33,912 nucleotides of DNA, from positions 2,102-36,013 of the forward strand of contig MU624647.1 in assembly GCA_025349905.2 (NCBI GenBank), in the 5' to 3' direction. The notes below the pieces were generated by a model. That model saw only the letters and a list, made by a program, of their open reading frames with translations. It searched no databases and was not told where the DNA came from. Both the position numbers and the translations under genes were made by a program. The stretch is from Blastocladiella britannica (Eukaryota > Blastocladiomycota > Blastocladiomycetes > Blastocladiales > Blastocladiaceae). Below, piece by piece: positions 1 to 8,869 of this stretch; within the stretch, counting starts at the first letter, position 1, and each line of letters starts with the position of its first letter.

Positions 1-891
1 GCAACTGCCCAGGCACATCGAAGCCGACTGGCCCACTATGCCCGTGTAATGCTGCGCGACGACGTTCCTGACGTGGTCATGGCTATTTTCCGTTGTGCAT
101 GGTCCCTGTTGCCCAATAGGGCAAGCGAGCTGGGGTGGATTGAGGCGCTGCAGGTGCGACGCTCCCTTGGGTTGCCATTCACGTACTCGTACTGGGCTAT
201 GGACCAGGCCAGCAAGAACGGCCACATTAACGTGCTCAACTGGTGGCGCAGCTCTGGCCTCCAGCTCAAGTACCCATTGCAGGCCATGGACAACGCCAGC
301 TGTAACGGCCACATCGATGTGCTCGAGTGGTGGCACAGCTCTGGCCTCAAGCTCAAGTACTCAAAGTATGCCATAGACAACGCCAGCTGCAACGGCCACG
401 TGGATGTGCTCAACTGGTGGTGCAGCTCTGGTCTCGAGCTCAAGTACTCGGAGTTTGCCGTGTACTGGGCCAGCAAGAAGGGCCACATCGATGTGCTCGA
501 GTGGTGGCGCAATTCTGGCCTTAAACTCGTGTACTCGCACTGGGCCATGGACAACGCCAGCTGCAACGGCCACGTGGATGTGCTCAACTGGTGGTGCAGC
601 TCTGGCCTCAAGCTCAAGTACTCGGAGATTAACATGGACTGGGCCAGCAAGAGAGGCCATGTCGATGTGCTCGAGTGGTGGCGCAGCTCTGGCCTCGAGC
701 CCAAGTACTCATTGCAGGCCATGAACTGGGCCAGCAGGAATGGCCACGTCGATGTGCTCGAGTGGTGGCGCAATTCTGGCCTCGAGCTCAAGTACACCCA
801 CCAGGCCATGGACTGGGCCAGCAATAACGGCCATGTCGATGTGCTCGAGTGGTGGCGCAATTCTGTGACGATTCAGACGTCACGTATTTAA
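1..891 (+). CDS. Ankyrin-like repeat protein, 3' part (5' end outside window)
   Basis: The frame is open from the left edge (codons start at 1, 4, 7...) to TAA at 889-891, so the start codon lies outside the window; the ATG at 49 is internal or an alternative start. From about 196 the protein consists of eight copies of a 29-residue unit with the core NGHVDVLEWWRSSGLELKYS. The A-S-x-N-G-H-x-D-V-L part resembles the helix-turn-helix of ankyrin repeats, and the WW pair and LKYS end are shared by every full copy. Residues encoded before 196 look like older, diverged copies. Ankyrin-type repeats mediate protein binding; no catalytic domain is visible here, so the role is unknown. The last unit departs from the pattern after LEWWRNS (about 865) and ends nine codons later, which may be a true C terminus, a truncation, or an unseen splice donor. 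Confidence 0.75.
   Translation, partial: ATAQAHRSRLAHYARVMLRDDVPDVVMAIFRCAWSLLPNRASELGWIEALQVRRSLGLPFTYSYWAMDQASKNGHINVLNWWRSSGLQLKYPLQAMDNASCNGHIDVLEWWHSSGLKLKYSKYAIDNASCNGHVDVLNWWCSSGLELKYSEFAVYWASKKGHIDVLEWWRNSGLKLVYSHWAMDNASCNGHVDVLNWWCSSGLKLKYSEINMDWASKRGHVDVLEWWRSSGLEPKYSLQAMNWASRNGHVDVLEWWRNSGLELKYTHQAMDWASNNGHVDVLEWWRNSVTIQTSRI
196..891 (+). repeat. Tandem 87-bp coding repeat, eight copies
   Basis: Eight head-to-tail 87-bp units begin at about 196, 283, 370, 457, 544, 631, 718 and 805; the last diverges after about 865. They are so similar in DNA (for example the recurring gatgtgctcgagtggtgg block) that long open frames also appear on the other strand. Such identity points to recent unequal crossing-over or gene conversion. 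Confidence 0.85.
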
Positions 892-2084
892 TGTATTGGG
901 AACTCGCGACAGGAACTTGTCTTTGGTTCTCCGTCGCGAGTCAATTGTTTGGCAAGCATATATTCTCTAAATCCTTCCACAGACCGCAGTGCCCCTCCAG
1001 CAGTCGTTACATGTCTCAGATTCGTTGCTGTATAGAATTAGAGCATTTTTTACCACAAATCATGACACTGTGCCAATTCTGCCGAGATTTCTGTGCTTCT
1101 ACCACCTCAATTATTTTATCTTTTGTTTGCTCTGGGATACATGACAAATTGTTCTGTTGTGTTTTTTTCTGCTGCAGGTCGAATCTGCTGTACACTTGAG
1201 CAACTTTGCATGCACCAACGCTTTGGTGCTCAGCTGGGGCATTCTTTATATGATCTGCGGTGATCTCTGGAAAAGTGTCCTTGAGAGGGTTTGTTCCTGG
1301 AATCGGTAGCACTACACAAAAAATACATTCAGCCACGGAAATTCCTTTTTTTTCCATTCGAAATCATGTCAGCTCGACCCCGGATGTCACTTTACATACC
1401 ATTCTCCAACCATGCGGTTTCAAATTTAGAGTACAGTGATGGGGACCGCAATGGGGATCGTATTTACAGGTCACGCCAGGCTCAAAAAAAACCTCCACTG
1501 TCAAGTTTGCTGATCGGAATTCAATATCCAAACAACCCAAAGTGACAATAGCTTGCACTTAATGAATCAACAAAAGCAGGTGCCTTGCCCATGCATGGAA
1601 TGAATCTGAGAATCATGCATCTGCAAAGCTTCACTGCTTGACCTACCGCAAATCCCAGGATTTTGACAGATTTGGATGACTTGGACCACTCGGCAGCGTC
1701 ATTGCTGCGGACACATACAATTCTGGAATGTCATTGCAAAAATGAAAGGAAAAAAAATTGACTCGCGATGGCCCCATCGGCCTAGTAGTGTTGCATCACA
1801 CCAAAATTTTTTCATGGTGCTTGAGTGGGGCGTGGCGTGAAAGTTGATCTCTTTCGACCGAAAAAAAAAAAAAACATCTTTCACGACCCGCGCACACAAA
1901 AAAAGTGAAATTTATTTACACGATACTCGAACACCGCCGTGCAAACAGGAAAGCAACAGCAACACAGAATTTGAGAGCTAGCCAGCGACGAGGCCGGCCA
2001 GCCCACCAGACTCCACTTTTCTTCCGCTTTCGTGTGTGGCCGCTTCTCCCACAACCAGCCGCTCCCCGGCTAAAAAGTTCGACC
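892..2084. other. Gene-poor, AT-richer stretch and bHLH gene leader
   Basis: About 1.2 kb between the repeat gene and the bHLH gene. It is visibly richer in A/T than the flanking genes. The only coding-like signal is a broken minus-strand frame at 1016-1732, listed separately. The last 180 bases carry A-rich runs (for example 1861-1874) and then C/T- and GC-rich leader-like sequence just before the ATG at 2085. A short perfect palindrome CCATGCATGG lies at 1589-1598. I see no intact gene, tRNA or terminal repeats. Confidence 0.5.
1016..1732 (-). pseudogene. Decayed reading frame of unknown origin
   Basis: On the minus strand a frame runs open from about 1730 to a stop near 1529. A second frame is open from 1558 to 1016, broken only by one in-frame TGA at 1364-1366. 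The two frames overlap, so one frameshift plus one stop would account for an interrupted product of roughly 230-240 residues. The composition looks coding rather than random: the downstream piece has several Cys/His clusters (VTCKYDPHCGPHHC; MICGKKC) and few low-complexity runs. I do not recognise the family. A degenerate transposon-derived gene fits the AT-rich surroundings and the neighbouring repeat array, but chance open frames in AT-rich DNA are possible. Confidence 0.25.
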
Positions 2085-4611
2085 ATGCACTCCCTGCCGC
2101 CACCATCATCGTCATCCACGGCACCAAACAATACGCATTTGCTCTATCGGGACACTGCGGCCCACGCCCTGGCACCGTTTTATCGCCCACAACCCCTTGC
2201 GCTCCATGTCCCCACCATGCCCGGCCGCTCGACCGCTCCGCCAGCATCGCTCCTGTCCCTCGGCCTTGGATCTATCGCCCATCCAGCCGCGGCATCCGCA
2301 CCGCACCACCTCCCTGCGCCTCCCCGCCGGCAGCCCCCTACGTCACCGCTTCCGGGGTTTGGGCCGAGCTACGCATCTGCAGCTCCATCGTCGCTGATGC
2401 GACCGCCAGAGTCCCCGGGCCTTGGGGTGTCGGACCCGAGCTGGCTCACGGGCGGCACTGACCTCTTCTCGGGCCTCTTTAGCATGTCTGCGCCGCAACC
2501 GTCGTTATTTCCCTCGTTCGCGCGCTTACAGCACCCGAATGCGCAACCGATGCTGCCCACATCCACCACCGACAGTCGTGCAATGCGGATGGAGCCGCCG
2601 GCTGACTCCAGCACCTTGTTTCCGTCGTCCCTCTCGCAACACTTGCTTTCCTCGTCGTCCGGGCACTCGCACCCACTGACGGCCGCCACTCTGCCGAATG
2701 ATGGGCCAATGGGCGAGCCCATGTCATCGGGCAAGATGGCGAGCATGTCATCGGGTGGCGGCCTCTTGAGTGAGTCGGAGAAGCACTATATCGACTCGTT
2801 CCTGGATTGGATGGCCGGCGGAACCGATGCTAACTCCTCCTCCCAGCTACCTAAGCCGCCAGGCACCCAGCCCTCGCTGCTGCAACACGACCCTTCATCA
2901 CTTTCTGCACCATCGCCGTCCGTATTGGGCGGTGGGAAATCCCGCAATGTACATAACCTGCAGCTGTCTTTGCCAGCTGGTCCTCCTGCAACGGGTACGC
3001 AATATCGTCCCAATTCTATTTTTTTTTTCTTCGATATCTCATGCGTATCAAGCAGGTATTTTTCCGACGACCGCGACACAGGCACACAATGGCCAGCAAA
3101 GACAGGACGCGAGCACTCGCGTCGACAGCCATCACACCTCCCCCGACGTTCCTGGAGACACGCGTGCACTCGTTTCGCCGCTGTGGCCGAGCTCCGCCAC
3201 CGCGCTGCCGCAGACGGCCTCCACCATCCCAACTCCACCCGACACATCGTCTCTCCAGCACGATACGGCATCCGTTCTCGGGACATCGGCCCCGCAACTG
3301 TTTGCTCTTGTTCCGGGCGGCATGGTTCCCGTGTCTGTCTCGGCCGAGACTCTTGCTGCCTGCTTGGAAGCTCAGGTTCCCGCACCACGAGCACAGGAGG
3401 ACCAAAAGGATGACCACGCCTCTCTCGCGTCGCCCGCGTATGTACCTCCGCAGCCACATCCTTTCCAGTACCAAGCGCCGCCGATGGCCGCCTACTACTT
3501 GGCGCCTTCTCCCGCCGCCCATCAACAGCAGTTTTTCAGCAGCGTTGGCCCGGTTGGCTTCTCGCAGGGCTTGCAAAGCGGCGGCCAGCATCAACAGCAG
3601 CAGCCGCCTGGCGCTCCCGTCGTGTTCCATCTGGTTCCTGCCATGCCGACGGCTCAGGGCACCGCCCCCGCAGCCTACATGCTTGCCACTTCGCCGCAGT
3701 TCATGTACATGATGCCGCCAATGGGGGCCGCACCCTCGCCAACGGGTTTTACACCACTTCCGTACTCGCCCATTTCGCCAACGTACCCGAGCTCCAACGT
3801 TTCAGTGGTCCGCCCCCGCACTCGCACACGCGGCCCATCGGCTGGTGACAGCAATGTCCCTGGAACTGCTCGGAAACGGAAACAAAGCGAGCTCGCTGCC
3901 TATGTTGGGGCCGTGGATGACGGCGATCTGGAGGGCGATTTTTGTGATGCTTCGGACGACGAGGAGGGAGGTGGCCCTTACGGCCGGCCGTCGGCCCGTG
4001 CACGACTCTCCGCCTCGACCACTCCGCCATCTGCTGCTGTCGCTCAAGGCGCAGCCGCCGCTTCCTCTGCTCCACCTCCGCCGCCCGTGTTGGGCGACGC
4101 TGCAGCAGCACCGGTTCGGAAACGTGCGCCGCGTCCGCGGCGATCGTCCACAGCCACCACTGCGAATGGAGAATCAGCGGGCCCAGCGACGGCTGCTGCG
4201 ACCCGGTCGCGTGCCCCATCCACTGCCGGCGCCGCCGGGTCGGGCGGGACCTCGACTTCGGCCGAGAAGAAGCGCCGAACCATGATTCGCAACGGGTATG
4301 CAGCACTAGTGGACCTCGTGCCTCCGTTGCGCGAAGCCGCGCGCACGCTTGCCAAGCCGTCGGTGGCGCAGCACGAGGATGGCGGTGGCGCGGACGACGA
4401 GAACGACGACGATACGCTTGGCGCGGCCGCCGCCCACACGGTGTCCAAGGCGGCGATTCTCGGCAAGACCGCCGAGTTCCTGGCCCTCCTCCAGCGCAAG
4501 GTTTTCAAGTATCAGGCTATTGTGGACCAAGCGGCGGGTTCCTCGAACCCCTCGACGACGGCGTCGGCGTCGGCGTTTGCGCTGCACGTCCCGTATGCGA
4601 ATGGAACATGA
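2085..4611 (+). CDS. bHLH transcription factor (Mondo/MLX-like helix-loop-helix), 821 aa
   Basis: Exons 2085-2994 and 3056-4611; the 61-bp intron (GTACGC...AG) restores frame. The ATG at 2085 is the first in this frame; upstream the frame is open only through non-ATG codons. Most of the protein is disordered, rich in Ser/Pro/Ala/Gln. A bHLH domain lies near the C terminus (about residues 702-790): basic stretch AEKKRRTMIRNGY, helix 1 ending LVDLVPP, a long acidic loop (about 35 residues, GGGADDENDDD), then helix 2 VSKAAILGKTAEFLALLQRK. Glu and the Arg pair that read E-box DNA are present; the usual His four residues before the Glu is Ser. Helix 2 is closest in my memory to Mondo/MLX and other SKA-x-x-L-x-K-T factors. 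An acidic patch (about 590-605) and basic RKRAPRPRR (about 664-672) are possible activation and nuclear-localisation elements. Target genes are unknown. Confidence 0.85.
2995..3055 (+). other. Intron of the bHLH gene
   Basis: 61 bp, starts GTACGC and ends CAG after a T-rich run. Removing it joins codon G|GT and shifts to the downstream frame that carries the bHLH domain, so its presence is required for the gene model. Confidence 0.85.
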
Positions 4612-4719
4612 TTTCCCCACCTCCATCCTTCTCGAATGTATACATACATACTTTTTGCAGGCAACCACAGATGCCCGATAATAGAAATGGAAAAGAAAAG
4701 TTTTTACATTGCATTGGCC

Positions 4720-6042
4720 TCATCGTACCAGCTGCGGGGCCCCAAGGGCGGCGCGCACCACGCGCACCAGCAGGAGGTAAATAGGGTGTTGACGGGCACG
4801 CAATGCGCGGCCCACGGTCGCGAGCAACAGCCATGCCAATGCCGCGCGAAAGGCGGTGGTGGCCAGCAACCGCAGGGCCCACCGGATGGCCTTCAGTACA
4901 GACCCAACCACGGACACGGCGCCACTCGAGCGCGCCGCCGGATCGGCCGCGGCAACAACGTCCTTGATGGTCGACGGGGAGCCACGGCGGCGTGCACGCT
5001 CAGTCTCACGGTCAAGGTCCGCGCGAAGCCGTGCCGCCAATGGGTCAGCCACTGCGATTCCTGAACTGGCGGCGATCGGTTGCGCGGCAGTTGCTGCTGT
5101 TGCTGGTACTACCGGCATATCCAGTGCAAAAGAAGAAGGCAATGCAGGTACAGGTGGGCGGTTGGGGCCAATCACCGTCCCCCGACGGGGCGACGAGGGG
5201 CGACCGCTAGTGGTCGAGGCACTCGAGCTTGTGGTAACGACCGGTGGTGGCCGCACGGTCGCGGCGCTGGCGATGCTGCGCGTGTCATCTGCCACGACCG
5301 AGCTCATACGTGGGACGCGATGAACGTGCACCATCGATGCGTCCAGTCCGGTTCTGGCGGCAAAAGGAACATCGTTACCGTCGCCGTCACTGTCTTCGCT
5401 GTCGTCGTCAGTGTTGGACTCACCTGCCGAGCCCTCGGACGCGGAAAAGTACGGCTGGCCCGTCTCCATGGTGGCGATCGAAGCGCGGCGGCGCGCATGC
5501 GCAGCAGCAGCAAGATCGGCCGGCAGTTGTTGTGAATCGTTGCGCTCCGGGGCCCCAGGGATCGCCGTCCTCCGGTCCTCGTCCGGATCGCTGTCGCTGT
5601 CACTGCCGCGGTGGTGGAGGTCCACGTCCGATTCGTCGTCCAGATCGTCCTCGTACTCGGATGCCGAAGCTGATGGCGCCAACGCCCCGTCACCCACAAA
5701 TGTCGCGAGCAGCTCGACCGCCTGTGGCCGGTCCGGGAACCGGCGCAAGAATGCCATGAACAAGTCGGTGTACGCGCGCATGGCCTCAGCGCGGGTCAGC
5801 CGGACCTTGCCAAGCCACGTATCGTACTTTGCGCGGCCGACGGGGTCAAAGAACCCGGGCCGCTTGGTCGTGGCGGCGTCGAGCGGGCCCGTGGTGGCTT
5901 GCTTGTACAGCGCATAGAACTCGAGCTTCTCAGTATTGGTGGGCGCCAGGCCCGCATCGGTCGGGCCGGCGGGGGGCAGGTTCTGGATCGCCTGCACGGC
6001 CCGCGAGAAGAGCGCGGCCAGGGCTGCGGGCGGCGATGTCAT
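4720..6042 (-). CDS. Acyl-CoA-binding domain protein, tail-anchored (ACBD5-like), 440 aa
   Basis: Single exon; ATG at 6042-6040 and TGA at 4722-4720. The start is set by the acyl-CoA-binding (ACB) domain beginning near residue 8; the open frame upstream has no family similarity. The domain (about 8-105) shows the hallmark KLEFYALYKQATTGP, then PGFFDPVGRAKYDTW and a final helix EAMRAYTDLF. ACB domains bind medium/long-chain acyl-CoA. The centre is acidic, Ser/Asp-rich and disordered. Near the C terminus (about 389-411) lies one hydrophobic segment (LLATTAFRAALAWLLLATVG) followed by a basic tail. This is the layout of ACBD4/5-type proteins tail-anchored in peroxisomes or ER; the location is inferred. 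Its 3' end faces the bHLH gene 108 bp away, and it lies 58 bp downstream of SEN34 on the same strand. Confidence 0.88.
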   Translation of the reverse strand: MTSPPAALAALFSRAVQAIQNLPPAGPTDAGLAPTNTEKLEFYALYKQATTGPLDAATTKRPGFFDPVGRAKYDTWLGKVRLTRAEAMRAYTDLFMAFLRRFPDRPQAVELLATFVGDGALAPSASASEYEDDLDDESDVDLHHRGSDSDSDPDEDRRTAIPGAPERNDSQQLPADLAAAAHARRRASIATMETGQPYFSASEGSAGESNTDDDSEDSDGDGNDVPFAARTGLDASMVHVHRVPRMSSVVADDTRSIASAATVRPPPVVTTSSSASTTSGRPSSPRRGTVIGPNRPPVPALPSSFALDMPVVPATAATAAQPIAASSGIAVADPLAARLRADLDRETERARRRGSPSTIKDVVAAADPAARSSGAVSVVGSVLKAIRWALRLLATTAFRAALAWLLLATVGRALRARQHPIYLLLVRVVRAALGAPQLVR

Positions 6043-6100
6043 TTTTTTCTTTTTTTCTTTTTTGAAGAGAGACGCATGAAAAAAATGGGAATTGAATGCA

Positions 6101-7065
6101 TCACCACCCTGTCCATTGCACGGTCCACGCCTGTACCATGCTCGCTGCTGGAGCTGCCTGCGATGAGACGATACCCTTGAGCCATGCACTATCGTCGAGC
6201 GCGGATGTGTCGTCCTTCGGCCGCGTGTACACGAGTGCCTTTTGTGTATTGGTTGCCACCCGCGAAGCCGCCATCCAGTCACGCACGGGAATCCCGCCTT
6301 CTTGCGCATCCTCATGCAGCACACGGACCATTGCGTCTGAATGGGTGATCATCGGGTCGGCTAAGTCTCATTGATCAGTTATGAATGTGCATAACCCCCG
6401 GAATCAATAAGAACAGTACGTACCACGATAGAGCGCGTAATCTACACCATACTGCATTGCTGGCGCAATATACAAGCCAGTGCCACTACTGGGATCTTGA
6501 TGACGACGAAGCGCCAGTAACGTCGCGACGCGAGCTCGGAACGGATCGTCCAGCCATCGCTCATTCTCTTTCTGTTTTTGCGCATCCATAAATGCAATAA
6601 GATCATTTGCATTCGTGAGGGTGTCGTGGGCATGTTCGGTACCGGGCTCGACGACCAGCTCCCCTGTGTAAAAAAAAAAACGATGAATTGAAGGGATCAA
6701 ATGACCAATTCAATGGGCGAGCACACCTTGCAATACGAGGCAAAAGACCATGACTGCATCCAAGCGCAGTGGCAGCCCGCGATTGGGTAAAGTGCCCGGT
6801 GGTAGTGCTAGAGCACCTGGCTGTTTCCGATGAGGTTTGGAGGCTGATCCAGCAGCCCTCGGCGGGCGGTCAGTGCGCAAAGGACCAACCAAAGTGCCAA
6901 TGACGCGTGCGTCGCGTCGGAGGCTGAGTGCGTCTGTCCGATTTCATGTTATTAATGTAGTGAAGGACATTGACTCGAATACTAACCATCCGCGTCCCAA
7001 ACCAGCGCAGACATGTCGTTGGCCGTAACCAAATGGGTGTGCTCGAGGACAGCACGGATTGCCAT
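6101..7065 (-). CDS. SEN34: tRNA-splicing endonuclease catalytic subunit Sen34, 261 aa
   Basis: Four exons on the minus strand: 7065-6987, 6933-6727, 6663-6424 and 6360-6101 (79+207+240+260 nt, in frame); introns of 53, 63 and 63 bp. The N-terminal part has the Sen34 pattern ALVWDADD...RVIGTLVGPL. The C-terminal nuclease domain reads GLYIAPAMQYGVDYALYRA-DPMITHSD and ends near NTQKALVY. The archaeal-type catalytic triad is intact: Tyr174, His182, Lys216. Within the Sen2/Sen34/Sen54/Sen15 complex this subunit cuts the 3' splice site of pre-tRNA introns. The start ATG at 7065 gives the conserved N terminus. Another ATG eight bases upstream (7073) is out of frame. The gene is divergent from TRM9 with 44 bp between the two start codons. 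Confidence 0.9.
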
Positions 7066-7109
7066 TTGGTCATTAAATTCTCTTTCCGAGAGACATTTTA
7101 ACGCAAGGA
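7066..7109. promoter_or_regulatory. 44-bp bidirectional start region of SEN34 and TRM9
   Basis: Only 44 bp separate the two divergent start codons. It is AT-rich relative to its flanks and holds the out-of-frame ATG at 7073-7071 on the SEN34 side. No TATA box is evident. Any promoter must overlap one or both coding regions or be extremely short. Confidence 0.6.
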
Positions 7110-8012
7110 ATGAAATCCACGCCAACCGTCAAGGCCCAGCTCGACCAAGTGCCAGACACGGACGCGGCACGCGCCCGCCTCGAGTCAGAGCAAGTGCACG
7201 CCGTGTACAATGCGATTGCGCCGCACTTTTCTGCCACGCGATACAAGCCGTGGCCCGTCGTGGAGCGGTTTCTCATGGACTTGGCCCCCGGTTCCGTTGG
7301 TTGCGATATTGGTTGTGGTAATGGCAAGTACTTGGGCGTAAACCCGCAGCTCTGGACTCTGGGCATGGACCGGTTTGATTTTTTATTTTATTTTTACGTC
7401 TGGTTGGCCGAGCGACGCAAGTCCTCACTTGAGTACAAAAATACAGGAGCGACCAGCTGGTGGCCATTGCGCGAGACCGCGGATTTGACGCGGTGGTTGG
7501 CGACGCCCTGGCCGTGCCCGCCGCGGACGATCGATTCGTACAGATCGCTCCTCCCATTTCCCTTAACGCAACTGGATCCATTTAACCTCATCCCAATACA
7601 GGACTTTTGCCTCTCTATTGCCGTCATTCACCACTTTTCGTCGCCGTCCAGGCGCATCGCGGCGGTTCGGGAGCTGTTGCGCGTGCTAAAGCCAGGTGGG
7701 CGGGCGCTCGTTTACGTGTGGGCACTGGAGCAGCAGTCAGCGAAACGCACCTTTCCAGGGCAGGACGTTCTGGTGCCATGGCACATGCCTGTTCGCGATC
7801 GGCCCGCAGCTTCAACGACACCAACAAGTGCCGCCGTCGAGGCAATACCAACGATTGCCCGCGAAGATGGCCGTGTCGACCAAGTGTACCAGCGATACTA
7901 CCACATGTATGTCGCGGGAGAGCTCGACGCGGACGTGGTCGCGGCAGGTGGTCGGGTGCTCGAGACGGGCTACGACCGCGACAACCACTATTGCATTATA
8001 TCGCCAATGTAA
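7110..8012 (+). CDS. TRM9: tRNA wobble-uridine methyltransferase Trm9, 254 aa
   Basis: Three exons: 7110-7372, 7447-7537 and 7602-8012 (263+91+411 nt). The introns of 74 and 64 bp are required: without them the SAM-binding core is broken. Motifs in order: VYNAIAPHFSATRYKPWP, the glycine-rich SAM motif VGCDIGCGNGKYLG, GMDRSDQLVAIARDRGFDAV, DDRFDFCLSIAVIHHFSS, and LLRVLKPGGRALVYVWALEQ followed by GQDVLVPW. These are diagnostic of Trm9/ALKBH8-type class I methyltransferases, which with Trm112 finish mcm5U at tRNA position 34. The length is close to yeast Trm9 as I recall it (about 280 aa). The stop is only 14 bp from the stop of the convergent kinase gene, so the 3' UTRs must overlap. Confidence 0.92.
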   Translation: MKSTPTVKAQLDQVPDTDAARARLESEQVHAVYNAIAPHFSATRYKPWPVVERFLMDLAPGSVGCDIGCGNGKYLGVNPQLWTLGMDRFDFLFYFYVWLAERRKSSLEYKNTGATSWWPLRETADLTRWLATPWPCPPRTIDSYRSLLPFPLTQLDPFNLIPIQDFCLSIAVIHHFSSPSRRIAAVRELLRVLKPGGRALVYVWALEQQSAKRTFPGQDVLVPWHMPVRDRPAASTTPTSAAVEAIPTIAREDGRVDQVYQRYYHMYVAGELDADVVAAGGRVLETGYDRDNHYCIISPM

Positions 8013-8026
8013 AATATGGTCTATTT

Positions 8027-8869
8027 TCAAGCAAGGAGGCACTGCGATTCAAACAAGGACGCGGCGCGCTCGGCTGCAGCGACAGCATTCTCGAGCCCGC
8101 GCAGAAACTGGGGATCGGCACCACTACCAGCGTCGGAAAGAAGTAGCTCCGAATGGGCAAAGTCGATCCAATGCACGCGTACGGACGCGGCGATTGCTTC
8201 GCCAAGCGATTGCTCCAAGAGGGGTTGGGGAGACGCGTCATAGACAATCAACGCCGATGTCCCAACAAAGTGGCCCGGGACAGGCCGAATTGCATCCAAG
8301 AACGCGCGCATCCGCGTCGCCACCGCTCGTGCCACGAGGGCTCGGTCGCGTGGCGCCGAGCCAGCGCCGCGAGTCAGCTCGACGAATCCGTCATCGATCG
8401 TGTCGGCCGTCAGCGCCTTGCCAAACTCTTTACTATGGACAATGGGCGGTGTGGTGGCAAGTCGCATGCCCGAAAACCGCAAACCCACGGACCCGTTGGT
8501 GGTGGCGGCGGCCAGGCGCTCCATCTTGGCGCGTTTGGCGGGATCGGCGGCCGCGTCATACAGCACAAATCCGAGCTTGATGTCGGTAATGCACGGCGCG
8601 TTCAGGTGTGCCACCAAATTGTCAAGAACCAGCACATCAGTGAATTTGGTAGAATCGGCGAGGACGGCGACGGCGGGATCTTCACGCGGGAGCGCGCCTT
8701 GGTAGCGCGGGACAAGGGCGCGCACTGCATCGAGGTGGTTATCGGAGGAGGCATTAAAGAGACGGTCGTAGAACGTGCGTTCGGTGGGCGGGCAAGGCTT
8801 GGCGACGGTGGTTGGCGAGTGCACCAGCAGCGAGTTGTGGCCCGCCACCTGGCCTGCGAGCGGTTCCAT
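8027..8869 (-). CDS. Inositol polyphosphate kinase (IPMK/Arg82 family), 280 aa
   Basis: Single exon, ATG at 8869-8867, TGA at 8029-8027. The IPK family signature PxxxDxKLG is present as PCITDIKLG (residues 92-100), followed by LRFSGM (130-135), the SSLL-like SALIVYD (205-211) and the metal-binding WIDFAHS (234-240). These mark the inositol polyphosphate kinase fold. The compact length and absence of extra domains suit an inositol polyphosphate multikinase (IP3 to IP5) better than the larger IP6 kinases, but the substrate cannot be read from sequence. The frame stays open upstream to an ATG at 9043; that extension is Phe-rich, contains a splice-acceptor-like CACACAAG, and looks like leader rather than protein. 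Convergent with TRM9. Confidence 0.87.
   Translation of the reverse strand: MEPLAGQVAGHNSLLVHSPTTVAKPCPPTERTFYDRLFNASSDNHLDAVRALVPRYQGALPREDPAVAVLADSTKFTDVLVLDNLVAHLNAPCITDIKLGFVLYDAAADPAKRAKMERLAAATTNGSVGLRFSGMRLATTPPIVHSKEFGKALTADTIDDGFVELTRGAGSAPRDRALVARAVATRMRAFLDAIRPVPGHFVGTSALIVYDASPQPLLEQSLGEAIAASVRVHWIDFAHSELLLSDAGSGADPQFLRGLENAVAAAERAASLFESQCLLA

Noticed and set aside
36..860. 274-aa open frame on the minus strand
   Set aside because: Mirror of the 87-bp repeat array; the plus-strand frame gives the coherent ankyrin-like pattern and the minus product is only a repeat artefact.
1905..2084. N-terminal extension of the bHLH gene
   Set aside because: It begins with GTG, has no ATG before 2085 and reads through leader-like sequence.
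6043..6324. N-terminal extension of the acyl-CoA-binding protein
   Set aside because: It overlaps the 3' coding exon of SEN34 on the same strand and has no ACB-family similarity.
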